Assembly (NCBI GenBank): GCA_029706075.1
Contig: JAINUG010000023.1
Location: 930,001 to 994,000, forward strand
Origin: Aldrovandia affinis
Taxonomy: Eukaryota > Chordata > Actinopteri > Notacanthiformes > Halosauridae
Length of the DNA: 64,000 bases
Reading direction: 5' to 3'
Of this stretch, positions 1 through 12,438 are shown in pieces. A program made the translations under genes and the position numbers. Below the pieces are notes generated by a model, which was not told where the DNA came from, ran no database searches, and was given only the letters and a program-made list of their open reading frames with translations. The number at the start of each line of letters is the position of its first letter. Within the stretch, counting starts at the first letter, position 1.

Positions 1-929
1 GGATCCGTTGGCCTGAGCAGCACTGCCAATTATTCCATTAAGATAAACCTCTCAGGCTTGTCATACGTCCATGTTTTATAACTCTTGGCGTGCATTAAGA
101 AACAGTTGCATTCAGCGGAGTGAAATTAATTCAGTCGTTCCATTTCTGCTAAAGTATTAGTATTAATACCGCATGTGCACTGTGCAGGCTTTAGTGCCAG
201 AGACATTGCACTGTTAGTGTTAGCGTGAGAGATGCGTCGCCGTGTTAATGTTAGTACCTGATATACTGCGCTGTTTAATGGTAATAATAATGGACGTTAT
301 TTGTGTAGCACTTTTCATACAACTCTTTGCAGCCCAAAGTCCTTCAGAGAAACAAACAAGGCAGGCAAACAAAAAACAAAGAACAAATAAAAATTACAAA
401 ATAAATAGAGAATAAAGGTAATGAAAACAACCCCAATCAACTAGAAGACATTAATGCAAGATCAAGAACAAATAAATAAAGATAGTGGGCGTTACAAAAT
501 AAAATGTCAGAATAAAGGTGCATTTCTGGCTTTAAAAATCAACAAGCCAGGCAATCAACTACTGGGGTAAGACAACTTAAAAGAGATTGTAATTTCCAAT
601 AATTTGCTTTGGAAGGTGAGAAAGAAGTGCATTCTAATCCAGTCAAAAAATGGTCTTCTTTTATTTTTATTTTTATTAAATTATCTGTATAGTTTATTGT
701 ATTATGTGTAAATATCATGTGACATGATATTTTGAGCCAATGATTAAAACTTCCATCTTGTCTTGGTTAAGATTAAGGAAATTGTTTGACACCCAAGATT
801 TAATATTTTTTAGATGTTTAGTGCCAGCACCAATTCAGTACCAGAGACCCTGTGTGACTATATTTTGAGCCAATAGTATTAGTACCAGATTTAATATATT
901 TTTGATGTTGAGTGCCCTTCAGTACCAGA
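1..929. other. Non-coding flank with decayed minisatellite-like units and a dispersed-repeat-like piece
   Basis: No convincing gene is visible. Around 150-280 and 820-929 there are degraded phrases resembling the minisatellite that follows, such as TTAGTGCCAGAGA and TTCAGTACCAGAGACCCTG, so the array may once have been wider. Positions 286-365 read like a common fish dispersed-repeat phrase (TTATTTGTGTAGCACTTTTC followed by CCCAAAGTCCTTCAGAGA), but the family cannot be fixed by eye. Confidence 0.4.
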
Positions 930-1856
930 GACCCTGTACTATGGTAGTATTAGTACCAGAGAAGCTGCACTATGGTAGTATTAGTACCAGAGAAGCTGCA
1001 CTATGGTAGTATTAGTACCAGAGAAGCTGCACTATGGTAGTATTAGTACCAGAGAAACTGCACTATGGTAGTATTAGTACCAGAGAAGCTGCACTATGGT
1101 AGTATTAGTACCAGAGAAGCTGCACTATGGTAGTATTAGTACCAGAGAAGCTGCACTATGGTAGTATTAGTACCAGAGAAGCTGCACTATGGTAGTATTA
1201 GTACCAGAGAAGCTGCACTATGGTAGTATTAGTACCAGAGAAGCTGCACTGTGGTAGTATTAGTACCAGAGAAGCTGCACTATGGTAGTATTAGTACCAG
1301 AGAAACTGCACTATGGTAGTATTAGTACCAGAGAAGCTGCACTATGGTAGTATTAGTACCAGAGAAGCTGCACTATGGTAGTATTAGTACCAGAGAAGCT
1401 GCACTATGGTAGTATTAGTACCAGAGAAGCTGCACTATGGTAGTATCAGTACCAGAGAAGCTGCACTATGGTAGTATCAGTACCAGAGAAGCTGCTATAG
1501 TAGTATTAACCAGTACCAGAGAAGCTGCACTGTGGTAGTATTAGTACCAGAGAAGCTGCACTATGGTAGTATTAGTACCAGAGAAGCTGCACTATGGTAG
1601 TATTAGTACCAGAGAAGCTGCACTATAGTAGTATTAGTACCAGAGAAGCTGCACTGGTGTAGTATTAATACCAGAGAAGCTGCACTATAGTAGTATTAGT
1701 ACCAGAGAAGCTGCACTATGGTAGTATCAGTACCAGAGAAGCTGCACTATGGTCACATTAGTACCAGAGAAGCTGCACTATGGTAGTATTAGTACCAGAG
1801 AAGCTGCACTATGGTAGTATTAGTACCAGAGAAACTGCACTGTGGTAGTATTAGTA
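930..1856. repeat. 31-bp minisatellite, about 30 copies
   Basis: A tandem array with a 31-base unit. The unit starts TAGTATTAGTACCAGAGAAG and ends CTGCACTATGG. Most units are identical or differ by one or two bases (AAACTG for AAGCTG, GTGG for ATGG, TATCAG for TATTAG). Slightly shortened or altered units occur near 1490-1510, 1650-1670 and 1752. Near-identity across the centre suggests recent homogenisation. Because 31 is not a multiple of three, the array keeps no long reading frame. Confidence 0.97.
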
Positions 1857-2040
1857 TGTATGTATTAGAGATGTGTCATGGCGTTAGCATTCGTGGCAGA
1901 GATGTATCACAGTGTTAGCATTAGTGGCAGAGATGAATCACCGTGTTAGTGTCAGTAGCAGAGACACTTTGTTAGCATTCCCACCATTAATCAGTCTGTT
2001 AGTATTAGTACCAGAGACTGCACAGTGTTAGAACTACTAA
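1857..2040. repeat. Decayed 3' margin of the 31-bp minisatellite
   Basis: Imperfect units continue past the clean array, for example GTGTTAGCATTAGTGGCAGAG and TTAGTATTAGTACCAGAGAC near 1910-2030. They share the TTAG(T/C)ATTAGT-GCAGAGA skeleton but vary in length. This matches the usual picture of divergent edges around a homogenised core. Confidence 0.75.
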
Positions 2041-4184
2041 CAGATATGTGGAGGTTATGAAGTAATACCAGCCTGCCTTAGTCTGACTGTATCTGCCTCC
2101 ATGTAAGCCATCCCTTTGTCAGGCCACAGATGATAGAATCCCTCAGCCCAGGTATCTTCCTTTCAAAGTGCAAGTTAATTTTTTTGCCAGTGAATCTTTC
2201 ATGCATTGGACAGCCTGCACATAGCTAAGATTAAGTTTTAAAAAAATGTAAGTGCTGCAAGGTGATGTCCACTGTTGGGAACTGCACTCCACTTTTCACT
2301 GCAGGTGCGGTCCTTTGACACGATGCTCTGGGATTGTGTGTCATGGTCAGGGAGTTCACTGGATTGCAGAAATCCACAGCCTAGCTGTGTTTACATTGTG
2401 ACCTCATGGGACCTCCACCTTTGTGACAGTACTCAGTCACGTCAGTACTCAGAGTAGTGGCAGTACAGTACAATCCCGCATCTGACCCCTGTACACCCGA
2501 CATACCAGATTATCCAAAGTCGTTTGGATGCTAATTATTTTCTCACTAGTATATAATAACAGCTCAAATAGCAATGCATTTGGAATGTATTTCTGAAAAA
2601 ATTCAGAAATTGCATTAAAACAAAACTCTGTACTTTCAGCTTCCATGAGCCCGCATCTTTACATAGCCAAAGTAATCGGGAAAGTATTGTAATAAAGATT
2701 TCCCTACCGTTAAAAAAAATAATTATAAAGGGAAACAAAGCAATGTTAATTAACGTGATCATTCGCAGACTAAAGAAAACAGCATGTGGGGGGGAGGAAC
2801 AGTGGACACAGTGTTGTCGGGTTGTGCTCTCTATTGAGAGACTGAGAGAAAATCACACATCATTTCTCTTTTGAGGAAGGGAGTGACCAGAGGTAAGATA
2901 TTTCAGGATTTCAGGATTCCCCACCATGACTGACATAAAAAAAATGTTGGTTGAGAAGATAAGAAACTTCACCTCAGGTGAACACTGAGGTGACTAAACA
3001 CTGAAGGGTGGGCTAAACTAACCACTCCTGAAATGATGTATTGTTGTCATTAGCCAAATTGAGTTAAGAAAGTTAAATGGAGAAAATTATATTAAGTTAT
3101 GAAATCGTATTTTTATTGTTTAAGCCAATCTTTAGTCATCTAAGGCACATTTTCCAATGGTTTTAAAAATGTTTTACTGTATTTAATAAATTATGCATTC
3201 GATATTTCAAACGGATTTGGCTGCCATGGTTATTTTTCATTGTATTAAATTATCCGCCTTTTCACGTATCTGACATACCTCCAGTCCCAAAAGGATGGGA
3301 AATGCAGGATTGTACTGTACTCAGTGTCAGCACTGTAGACTGAACACTGATAATAGGGTGTGTTTTTACACACAGGGAGTTCATGCATGGAATATCTTGA
3401 CACAGGACTGGATACTCTCTAGACTTTAGGCAAAATGGCAGTGCTGAGCAGCCTGCTTTCATCTTTAAACTTTCTTATTTTCTTACAGTATTCCCAACAG
3501 CCCAGACTGTAGGTATAAACTTCTTTTTTTTAACCATTGACCACCACCCATAACAATGCTAGCCTTTGAATATTAGACACAAAAAATAAACACTTTGGTG
3601 CAGATTTGTTTTGTTATCTGTGTTACCATGTTCCCTGTTGGACACATTGTGAAAGCAAACTGTTGCAGGACCTGTGCAGTGTCCCAAGATTCGCTTAGTC
3701 AAACATCTCTCTGTGCATCATTGGAAAACAAATCTGAAAAGACAGGCAGCTGGCAGTCCACATGCTCTTTAGAGTCTGCTGAAAATTAGGTCACAGACAG
3801 CAAAAAATGGAATCTTTTGGCTTGTCACTCCCCTGGCAGGCAGCACTAAGGGGCTCGGTCTGTCCTTGCCTTTCAGTAGGCCCTGCCCCGATTGTGCATC
3901 CCATGAAAAATGAAGGCCATTTGGTGGAAGCAACATTTCACAGAATCACAAACACGTGCACGCAAACACGCTCACATGAGAAAACATGCACACATTCTTT
4001 CACACACATGCATGCTCCCATGCATGCACGTGCACACACAAACACGAGTCTCTCTCTGTGGGATAAGTCTGTCAGGCTGAGGGAGGAGTTATTGGAATTT
4101 GATTGCAGAAAACAAGTTATTCGCCCTATATGTAAATATTTCCATGGATTTAGAAATGTTTTAAATGATTTAGAATAAAGGGGA
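2041..4184. other. Non-coding stretch, nothing recognised
   Basis: Only short chance frames occur. Small local features are a G-run at 2787-2794 and a CACACA/ATGCATGC-rich patch at 3950-4040. No transposon ends, tRNA-like boxes or splice-bounded coding segments were recognised. Confidence 0.5.
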
Positions 4185-4410
4185 TAGAGTTGAGGGATTT
4201 TTAGGGAATTTAATTAAGGGAATTGAATTGCTGTAGAGGAAGAATTTAATTGAAGGAATTGTTGTGGGGGGAATTGTGAATTGCGTTTGTTGAATTTACT
4301 CAAAATTGTAACCGGGAGGGATTCAACTGGAACTGAATTTAGAGAATTTATCTGGAGAAGGAATGAAGGAATTGATTGATAGAATTGAAAGGACGTTAAA
4401 TTGGAGTTGA
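4185..4410. repeat. Degenerate GAATT-rich simple repeat
   Basis: The motif GAATT or AATTG recurs many times (GGGAATTGAATTG, GAAGGAATTG, GGGGAATTGTGAATTG, GAATTGAAAGG) without a fixed period. It resembles an old, drifted short tandem repeat. The minus-strand frame through it is a product of this low-complexity composition. Confidence 0.6.
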
Positions 4411-6639
4411 CTGCAACACTGGCATAGAACTCTTGATCCCTTTGGCATCTTTTTGGATATAGGTTCCTCTGCTCACTAGGCATACATTTGTCTCAAAGGC
4501 CCATGAAGAGTGTCATATTGGGCTTGATGCCATTTTTGATTAGTTGTAAAAGACATCTCCTATGAGACCATTTTAGGCATTTTTACATCTTGTTTTGTTT
4601 TTGTCTGTGCCCATTTCTTTCCTTAATATTCTACACTGTAGGTCTCGGGTTTTGGGTCTTCCCAACCACTGAGTTATTTAACACGAGCTAACAATTAGTA
4701 CAGTCATACTGTGGTTATGCTGTAACATTCATGTACTCATTGACTGCGGAATTTAAACAGTTGGACCATTCAGTTGCATGATTCTATAGGCTCGCCCTCA
4801 TACCGTTCAAGCTGTGTGCGTGGTATCCTAGCAGCGTGACCTCATTGCACTTCAGTACCTGTGACCCCGTGTGAGGGCACCCTCTCCCAGATTAATAATT
4901 CACCTGCTACCTGCTGCGTCAGAGTACAGTCATGCACAAAAGCATATGATAATAACTAGAACATCGTTTCTCACATGACTTCTCCATATCCACGACAGCA
5001 TCGATATGAATTGGGGACGTTAAACACCTTTTGAAATGTGTGCTCAAAAGTCTTTTTTTCCCACAGTGAAATATCTCCTGATGTAGCAGGTATTTTGGAG
5101 GATATATAGGCACCCTAGAGTTCAGACTATGCAGCAATGATTAAATACACAAGTTTTAGTTTTTTGGTTCTGTGCACATGTACTGTAGAATAGTGCATCT
5201 CTACAGTCAAGATGTGTATATACACATGTTATGTTCATTTTCGTTTTTAGTATATATTTTGGTAGGATTATTTTGCGCTAATTAAGTTTGACCAACACTT
5301 AGACAGTCCGGGTTTTCAGCCACGGGCCTTGTCCTTAGCCAAGGGAGCTCACCATAGTTTTATTATTACACCAGGTGTGAGGTCACATTCTGTTGCTGAT
5401 GTTCACGTGACACCTCACATCTCTGAACTCTGCTACATACTGTATATATGCATTCATTTGTCAGTTTCCAGTGTCTTATATAGCTTGCTTCTTTTATTTA
5501 TATTATCAGTTTCTATAGCCGGATATTTACTGGAGCGGTTCTGCTTAAGTCCCTTTCTTGGGATTTGTGGCTTTCTGCTTAATAAACTGTTGCCATACAA
5601 CATACTGTCATCATTCGAGCCAAAGGCTGCAATTAAAGCTGCCATTTAGACTGTTCCCAGTACAATAATGTTCCCAGTACAGTTGGTCCACAAGCGTTCT
5701 TTCTCTCCACATGCGCGTCTGCACAGAGGAATCCCATCTACTCAGTGCCGAGAGAGGCCCTTGGGAAGAACACAGCATGTTTCTCAAACTTACTCTTGCA
5801 CTTTGAAACTCCGTCTTTAAAACTTGTGCGTTTCAGTTCGTCAGCTTCAAAGCGGACTTTTTTGGTCCTTTTCCATGAAAAATAACATTTGATCTGAAGT
5901 TAAAGAGAATAACAAACATTATAGTTTCAAAGTCTGATTGTTTAATTTAGATGTCTTTTCTCCGTTTGAGGATTGATAGGTGTATTGGGTGAGCTTTGAG
6001 TTCACATGGCTAATTTTCAGGTAAATACTGAGGAATGTTAATGCAGCCATAGAATCTATAGGCTTATATTTTCCACGTTAACAATATCCGTTAGCATGAG
6101 ACCTTTGTTTGAGACGCATCAGATTTGACCCACTTCCAAACATCCCCTGCTCAGCTGAGGCAAACAGGGTTCTGGAAAGTAATCCTATGGACTATCATGT
6201 TCCTCTGCAAACAGTGCAGCATATTCAATCCAAACCAACTTCCTCTTAATGCAGAATTCTCTTGAAACTTGAGATTCTTTATGAAAGACTGATTATTAAT
6301 GTGGCAAAGTTTAAGGATTCTTGATGATTCTGAGACCTGGAAAATGAATTTGCCTATGAAAAATGTGACCTTGAAATGGGAAAGAGCCAACATTACCATA
6401 CAATATGCAGTAATTAAAAATCTGGTTTATATAGGAATCCGAAACGAAATACTGATATATTAATTGCTTTAGCGAGAGGGTACGTTTCTGAAATGGTAGA
6501 ACGAATTCAAAACTTAAACAAAAGCTTATATTTATTTTTTTCTTGACATTTACAGTATAAATAATACGTTCAGTTCCCATTGTGTCATTTTCCACAATGC
6601 AGACAGGCCGCTGGTGTAAACACCTTGCCTCTTATTTGT
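4411..6639. other. Non-coding stretch, nothing recognised
   Basis: No transposon, RNA gene or convincing coding segment was recognised. Frames here are short and have no family resemblance. The 5330-5649 frame (106 residues, hydrophobic) has no recognisable domain and sits in ordinary AT-rich sequence. Confidence 0.45.
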
Positions 6640-6860
6640 TGTCTGACTGCAAGGTAAGCCAAGGCCAACTGCACAAAGCTGTGGGCCAGCCAGCCACCAT
6701 CTGCGCCTTGCCCAGCAGAAAGACGTGTCTGTGAGCCTTTGCATAGGCCGAGACAGATCCACCAATGCGCTGCCATGAATTTAAATAATTGAAGATTACG
6801 CTGTGGAGCATGGTATACCTTCCACCAGAGGATAATCCTTCCTCAGCTGCCGTCTCGGAC
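6640..6860. promoter_or_regulatory. Possible conserved non-coding element
   Basis: This block has balanced, complex sequence with no repeat character, unlike the AT-rich flanks. It contains homeodomain-type AT cores (TTTAAATAATTGAAG) beside GC-rich segments such as CTGCGCCTTGCCCAGCAG. That texture is typical of vertebrate developmental enhancers. The call rests on sequence texture alone; no alignment was possible. Confidence 0.25.
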
Positions 6861-7699
6861 AGTAATGGAAGTTTATTACACCCCTGCCCCTAGAACACAC
6901 ACACACCAATAAGAGGGCAGAACCATTATCCAGAATATTTTCCCATTTAATTATTAACATGGGACTGATTGTGAAGCAGACAGTCTGGGGCAGAAGAAGC
7001 ATGGAGACAGTGGAAAAGGGATAACGTGCAGTGCAGTTTGGACCAATTAAATCTTAATGCTTGTAGTACAGTACATAACAAATTGTTTCAGTGCAAGGTT
7101 ATATGGAATAACGTGCATTATTATGTCTGTCTTTGCAATTGGGCAAAATAAAAAACGTGTTGTCCAGCAGAAGCTAGACTGGAGAACGATGATACCAGAT
7201 GCTTTCTGGTCAGGGTTAATTTTAGGTGAAGCCACCATTTTTGGATTGAGATGTTCCACCACGGTATCATTTTGGTTCAGATAAAAATGTTTATGGATGC
7301 CCTTGTTTCCTCATTATATACACGTCAATATATATATATTTTTTTTTACCTCCAAAGGTCCAGCTGAAAATGAACATCTGACCATTTCCCACATTTTCAC
7401 TAAAAAGCACATCCATCTGAATAAAATAGGACTTTGAGTAAGTTTGTAAATTGATTATGACATTTTTATTTCACTCGTGGGAACCAGCATATTATATTTC
7501 CCAGAACAATTTAGACATTTCCTTAACTTTACGTTTCAAGGCCTAGGATGATGTAATCGGGGGGGAACACATACACATGCTTAATGTGTCTTTGTTAGTT
7601 TCTGGGGGCTTATTACTGGGTTGGAATCCACAATTCAAGCTGAGCAGCCGTAGGATATAAATTACTTGACGATAGTAGTGTTATTATTTCAATTCATAT
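6861..7699. other. Non-coding stretch, nothing recognised
   Basis: Includes a short AT run near 7325-7345. No element boundaries or coding features were recognised. Confidence 0.45.
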
Positions 7700-7915
7700 C
7701 ATTTATATGCTCCGCAGACCCCCCTGGGCCTAATAATTCCCTCCCCCTCTACCTCAGCTGTTGTGTGGTGGGTGTTCTGTCACAAAATGGCTGCCGTGAT
7801 TCACCCAAGTGGGCGTGCTATACATTGGTGCCGGTTGAGATGATTTCCCCCCCTTCAGTGTAAAGTGCTTTGAGATTGTGAGATGAAAGGTACTGTATAA
7901 ATGAAATCCAATTTT
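7700..7915 (+). mobile_element. 3' end of a non-LTR retrotransposon (LINE-like tail)
   Basis: The block runs from GTTGTGTGGTGGGTGTTCTG through CATTGGTGCCGGTTGAGATG to GTAAAGTGCTTTGAGATTGTG and GGTACTGTATAAATGAAATCC. This order (a 'ggtggttgag' segment, 'taaagcgctttgag', then 'gctatataaatg') is one I recall as the 3' end of a very common teleost non-LTR element. The clade is uncertain (L2 or Rex-type). There is no coding part, so this is a 5'-truncated, diverged copy. Confidence 0.55.
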
Positions 7916-8404
7916 TTGATCAGTATTATTAGTACCGAAGACTTCCCAAAGTGTTCTTTCCGCTGTTGTGCATGTATCAGTGCCTCATGAATCCATCCTG
8001 TCTCTCCCACATCTGACCTCTATTGACCACAGTGGAACTTTCAGCTATCAGATACAATCAAAAGCGGCCTCTGTAAACGTCACACACCAGGATAATTGCA
8101 GTCCTTTCAAAAGTATTTAATTTAAAAAAAAATCTTAATCAGTCTCAACAAAGTTATGCAAAGCTGTCAGATTGGATTGTTAAATTTTTTAATAAAATAT
8201 ATTACATTCTTCTTAGATGGTGGGTGCAGGGCAAACCAGGGCACTCCTCAAGCTTGAGTAACAAATAATTGAGCAACGTAAATCGACTTGCACACATTAC
8301 TTTTAATTCAATTCAAGCCTGCAATGATTTGTAGGAATTTAAACAATTTGTGTCACTTCCTTAAATGTCAACCAAAGGTAAGGTTAAAGCAACATAGCAG
8401 TTAA
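7916..8404. other. Non-coding stretch before the L2 element
   Basis: AT-rich unique-looking sequence. No features recognised. Confidence 0.4.
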
Positions 8405-8676
8405 CATTATATTTAACATTTTAAGCATTTAGCAGATGCTCTTATCCAGAGCGACTTACAAGAGATGGTACACAGCTGCCTGCAATGATGTCTATCGCTG
8501 TATTACTGCACTGATCTCTTGCGCAAACTATGATTGTTCCTACCATGCATTAATGCACTTCTTGTAAGTCGCTCTGGATAAGAGCATCTGCTAAATGCTT
8601 AAAATGTCAAATGTAATGTAATGAGATCAGTGCAGTAATACAGTGATATACATCATTGTTGGCAGCTGCATACCAT
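8405..8676. repeat. Two interleaved inverted repeats (A-B...A'-B')
   Basis: Arm A (8405-8462) is the reverse complement of A' (8561-8618), matching at about 56 of 58 bases by my reading. Arm B (8465-8518) is the reverse complement of B' (8623-8676), about 48 of 54. The order is A, B, A', B' rather than the A, B, B', A' of a simple palindrome, so the two hairpins interlock. All four arms derive from L2 3' ends. Confidence 0.85.
8465..8622 (+). mobile_element. Short plus-strand copy of an L2 3' end
   Basis: This segment begins ATGGTACACAGCTGCC, passes TATTACTGCACTGATCTC and ends with the L2-type tail GTAAGTCGCTCTGGATAAGAG, CATCTGCTAAATG and a TGTAATGTAATG run. That is a 3' terminus in plus orientation. 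It lies within the 3' region of the minus-strand L2, whose tail is at 8405-8462 and whose pre-tail segment is at 8623-8676. Origin by separate insertion or by foldback synthesis cannot be separated by eye. Confidence 0.6.
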
Positions 8677-8739
8677 ACCTGTAACACCGGGAAGGTTTTT
8701 TTTTTTTTCGGAAGTATACATATACAAAAAACAGTATTA

Positions 8740-9645
8740 AACATGTAGGCAGTGGTGATGACAATTGGCTTTTGAGGCTTTTTGGGTTTTGAGTCTCTTG
8801 CAGAAGATCGAGGCGAGACCGCGAGGAGAAGCTGCCGTGCGCCCGGAGGGATGGGACAGTCAGTTTGCCAGAGGAGGCGGAGCGGAGGGGTCTGACTGGG
8901 GTGTAGGATGTGATGAGTGTTTGGAGGTAACGGGGAGAGGTTCCTCTAGCCGCTTGATAAGCCAGCACCAGTGATTTGAATTTGATGCGTGCTGTGATGG
9001 GGAGCCAGTGCAGAGAGTAGAGTAGAGGGGTGACATGCATGAACTTGGGTTGATTGAACACCAGATGTGCGGCAGCATACTGGACCAGTTGCAGTGGCTT
9101 AATGGCACAGTCCAGTAGGCCTGCCAGCAAGGAATTGCAGTAGTCCAGATATGAGATCACCAGGGCCTGGACTGGGAGTTGTGTGGCCTCCTGGGTGAGG
9201 AACGGTTGGATCCTCCGGATGTTATGGAGGGAGAATCGGCAGGTCCGAGTGATCGCTGCAATGTGACCCGAGAAGCACAGCTGGCCATCCAGGGTCACTC
9301 CAAGACTCCTGGCAGACTGGGATGGAGTCACTATGGAGCCTTCCATGGTGATTGAAGCATCAATCATCGGGGAGCCCTTTGCTGGGAGGAAGAGCAGCTC
9401 TGTCTTCCCCAGGTTCAGCTTCAGGTGGTGGGTGGACATCCAGTGATAGGAAAAACCATGAGCAGAGATGACAGAACCAAGTGATTTGTGTACAGGGAGA
9501 ATAGGAGGGGGCCTAGCACCGAGCCCTGCGGGACTCCGGAAGAGAGGGTGTGGGGAGAGGATAGGGATCCTCTCCAGGCCATCTGGTAAGATCGGTCAGC
9601 CAGGTATAACTTGAACCATGTCAGTGCAGATCCAGAGATTCCCAT
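8740..9645 (-). pseudogene. L2 LINE reverse transcriptase remnant, catalytic YADD box deleted
   Basis: Reading the minus strand from 9645, the protein shows the palm motif before the active site ([20 protein letters not shown]). Downstream come typical L2 C-terminal segments: [61 protein letters not shown] and RPLRSASSGKLTVPSLRAHG. About 9438-9440 the sequence passes directly from a SYHW-like segment to [11 protein letters not shown]. In the family the YADD active-site box and roughly 30 following residues lie between these, so the catalytic centre is missing. The two sides are also out of frame. The clear C-terminal similarity and the 3' tail both support the L2 group. Confidence 0.85.
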
Positions 9646-9655
9646 CTCGGCTAAA

Positions 9656-9844
9656 GTAACAATGGACCCAAATTACTTACTAACAGTTACCGCCCACTAC
9701 TCGACTACAGAGATGGAAGCTTGACACGACAATGAAACCGATTAACAGCAGCGAACTACCAATCAACCCCAATGAAACAGCAGCAAACGTATTAAATAAA
9801 ACCACTAAACAGCGTTAAATACCAAAAAACTGTGAAACTACAAC
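9656..9844. other. Unique-looking sequence with short repeated phrases
   Basis: Phrases such as CCACTAAACAGC and (A)GTGAAAC(T/A) recur here and again just beyond the SINE at 10250-10300. The SINE therefore landed in a mildly repetitive AC-rich stretch. No coding potential was recognised. Confidence 0.45.
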
Positions 9845-9859
9845 AAACTATTAATTAAG
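9845..9859. repeat. Target-site duplication, left copy
   Basis: AAACTATTAATTAAG immediately precedes the SINE head and is repeated without a mismatch after its tail. Confidence 0.93.
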
Positions 9860-10234
9860 GGCCTCCCGCGTGGTCCAGTGGTTACAACGTCCGACGCTGG
9901 CCACGGAGACCGGGGTTCAATTCCCCGTCTCGCCAAGTGTCGGCTCTGGCCGGGAGTGCCACCAGGGGGCGGCGATTGGCTGTCCGCCCCAGGGAGGGGG
10001 AGGGGAGCCGACGTGACGTTCGCTGCGTAGAGTGGCCCTGTAGTACCGGGTTACGGTCGACGGCCTGCGGGTGCCGTCTCGTAAGAGGCGTCACTTCGCT
10101 TCGTCACTACCGGTCGCAGGACTACGGCAGCGAACTCACATTACTAGGGGGGGATTGACGTAAAAATAGCGGGTCTAATTGGCTACCAAATTGGGAGAAA
10201 AATGGGAGAAAATCAGAAACAAATTTTTTAATTT
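9860..10234 (+). mobile_element. tRNA-derived SINE, well preserved, about 375 bp
   Basis: The 5' end is tRNA-like. An RNA polymerase III A box (TGGTCCAGTGG) is at 9871-9881 and a B box (GGTTCAATTCC) at 9914-9924, at tRNA-like spacing. The head resembles tRNA-Glu. It is followed by a GC-rich body of about 230 bp and an AT-rich 3' end with AAATTGGGAGAAAAATGGGA. The SINE is flanked by perfect 15-bp direct repeats, which fix both ends and show a recent target-primed insertion. Its GC content contrasts sharply with the AT-rich target. Confidence 0.93.
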
Positions 10235-10249
10235 AAACTATTAATTAAG
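10235..10249. repeat. Target-site duplication, right copy
   Basis: AAACTATTAATTAAG follows the SINE's A/T-rich end and is identical to the left copy. A 15-bp AT-rich duplication fits LINE-type endonuclease cleavage. Confidence 0.93.
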
Positions 10250-10985
10250 ACCACTAAACAGCATCAACTAACAACCAGTGAAACAGTAGTGAACACAGCG
10301 ACGGAACAGGAAATCTAACGCCGGATTACTAACGGATTCTAGCTTACACAGTATAATGCACACAGAGAACGGGATCAGAAAACTTGACATTGTAAATACA
10401 GAATGCAGTATGTTTCCAAGGACAGGGTTACTTGTATGTTGTTGTGTGCAAGGAGACCTGAGTGTTAGTTCACATGAACCTGGCCATCCTACCGCTGATC
10501 CCTTAGATTCTGACCTCATTGGTTATGCCACATGACTGCTCTACTGTGTGGCCTCCAACTATGCACTGCAGAAAAGATGTCACAAACCAGTCACACTTCA
10601 GTCCTTAATTAATCTACAGTGCGGGGGTCAGAGCCAGGGTATCTGCCCTAACCACCATCCCACACCTAGCAAATCCATAACCGATACAACGACTATTTTT
10701 GATATGACCAATGGTGTGTGTGTGTGTGTGTATGCATATAGTTCATGTTCCCAAAAAATATGTTTCTGCATTGGAGCAATACAAAATTATTGGGCAGCTT
10801 CAACCACTTTATCCCTGTTAGGCTCAGAAGTGTCCCTTTACTCGGAAGCACGGAATGCTGTAAACCCCCTTAGAGGTTTACAGCAATTTTTCACTGTTGC
10901 ATGTTCTCACTGCATCATCTTCTTCTGATGGAGCCAGACTGTAATAGGAGAGATATCCCACTGTGGCTTAGTCTGCAGCCATATA
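10250..10985. other. Non-coding stretch
   Basis: Contains a short GT run at 10713-10731. The 126-residue frame starting at 10548 shows no domain and crosses the GT run. No gene supported. Confidence 0.5.

Positions 10986-12438
<1,453 letters not shown>

Larger units (their letters stand above)
8405..9655 (-). mobile_element. L2-clade LINE, 5'-truncated, with 3' tail
   Basis: A minus-strand non-LTR retrotransposon of the CR1/L2 group. The 5' part is lost; what remains runs from the middle of the reverse transcriptase to the 3' tail. Going 3' on the minus strand, the tail at 8462-8405 carries the conserved fish stem GTAAGTCGCTCTGGATAAG followed by CATCTGCTAAATG, the recognition end shared by L2-type LINEs and several fish SINEs. 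The tail is interrupted by an oppositely oriented copy of an L2 3' end at 8465-8622. Several internal deletions and frame breaks show it is dead. Confidence 0.85.

Noticed and set aside
930-1856. CRISPR-like array
   Set aside because: There are no unique spacers between units; it is a direct tandem repeat in a vertebrate-type genome.
3807-4178. 123-codon frame with histidine and threonine-rich centre
   Set aside because: The centre is an ACAC/ATGC-rich simple stretch; no domain and no conservation evidence.
8765-9108. Frames on the plus strand and in another minus phase across the L2 element
   Set aside because: They are shadows of the LINE coding sequence.
9860-9932. A functional tRNA-Glu gene
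   Set aside because: The tRNA-like head is followed by a long body and A-rich end inside a target duplication, so it is a SINE head.
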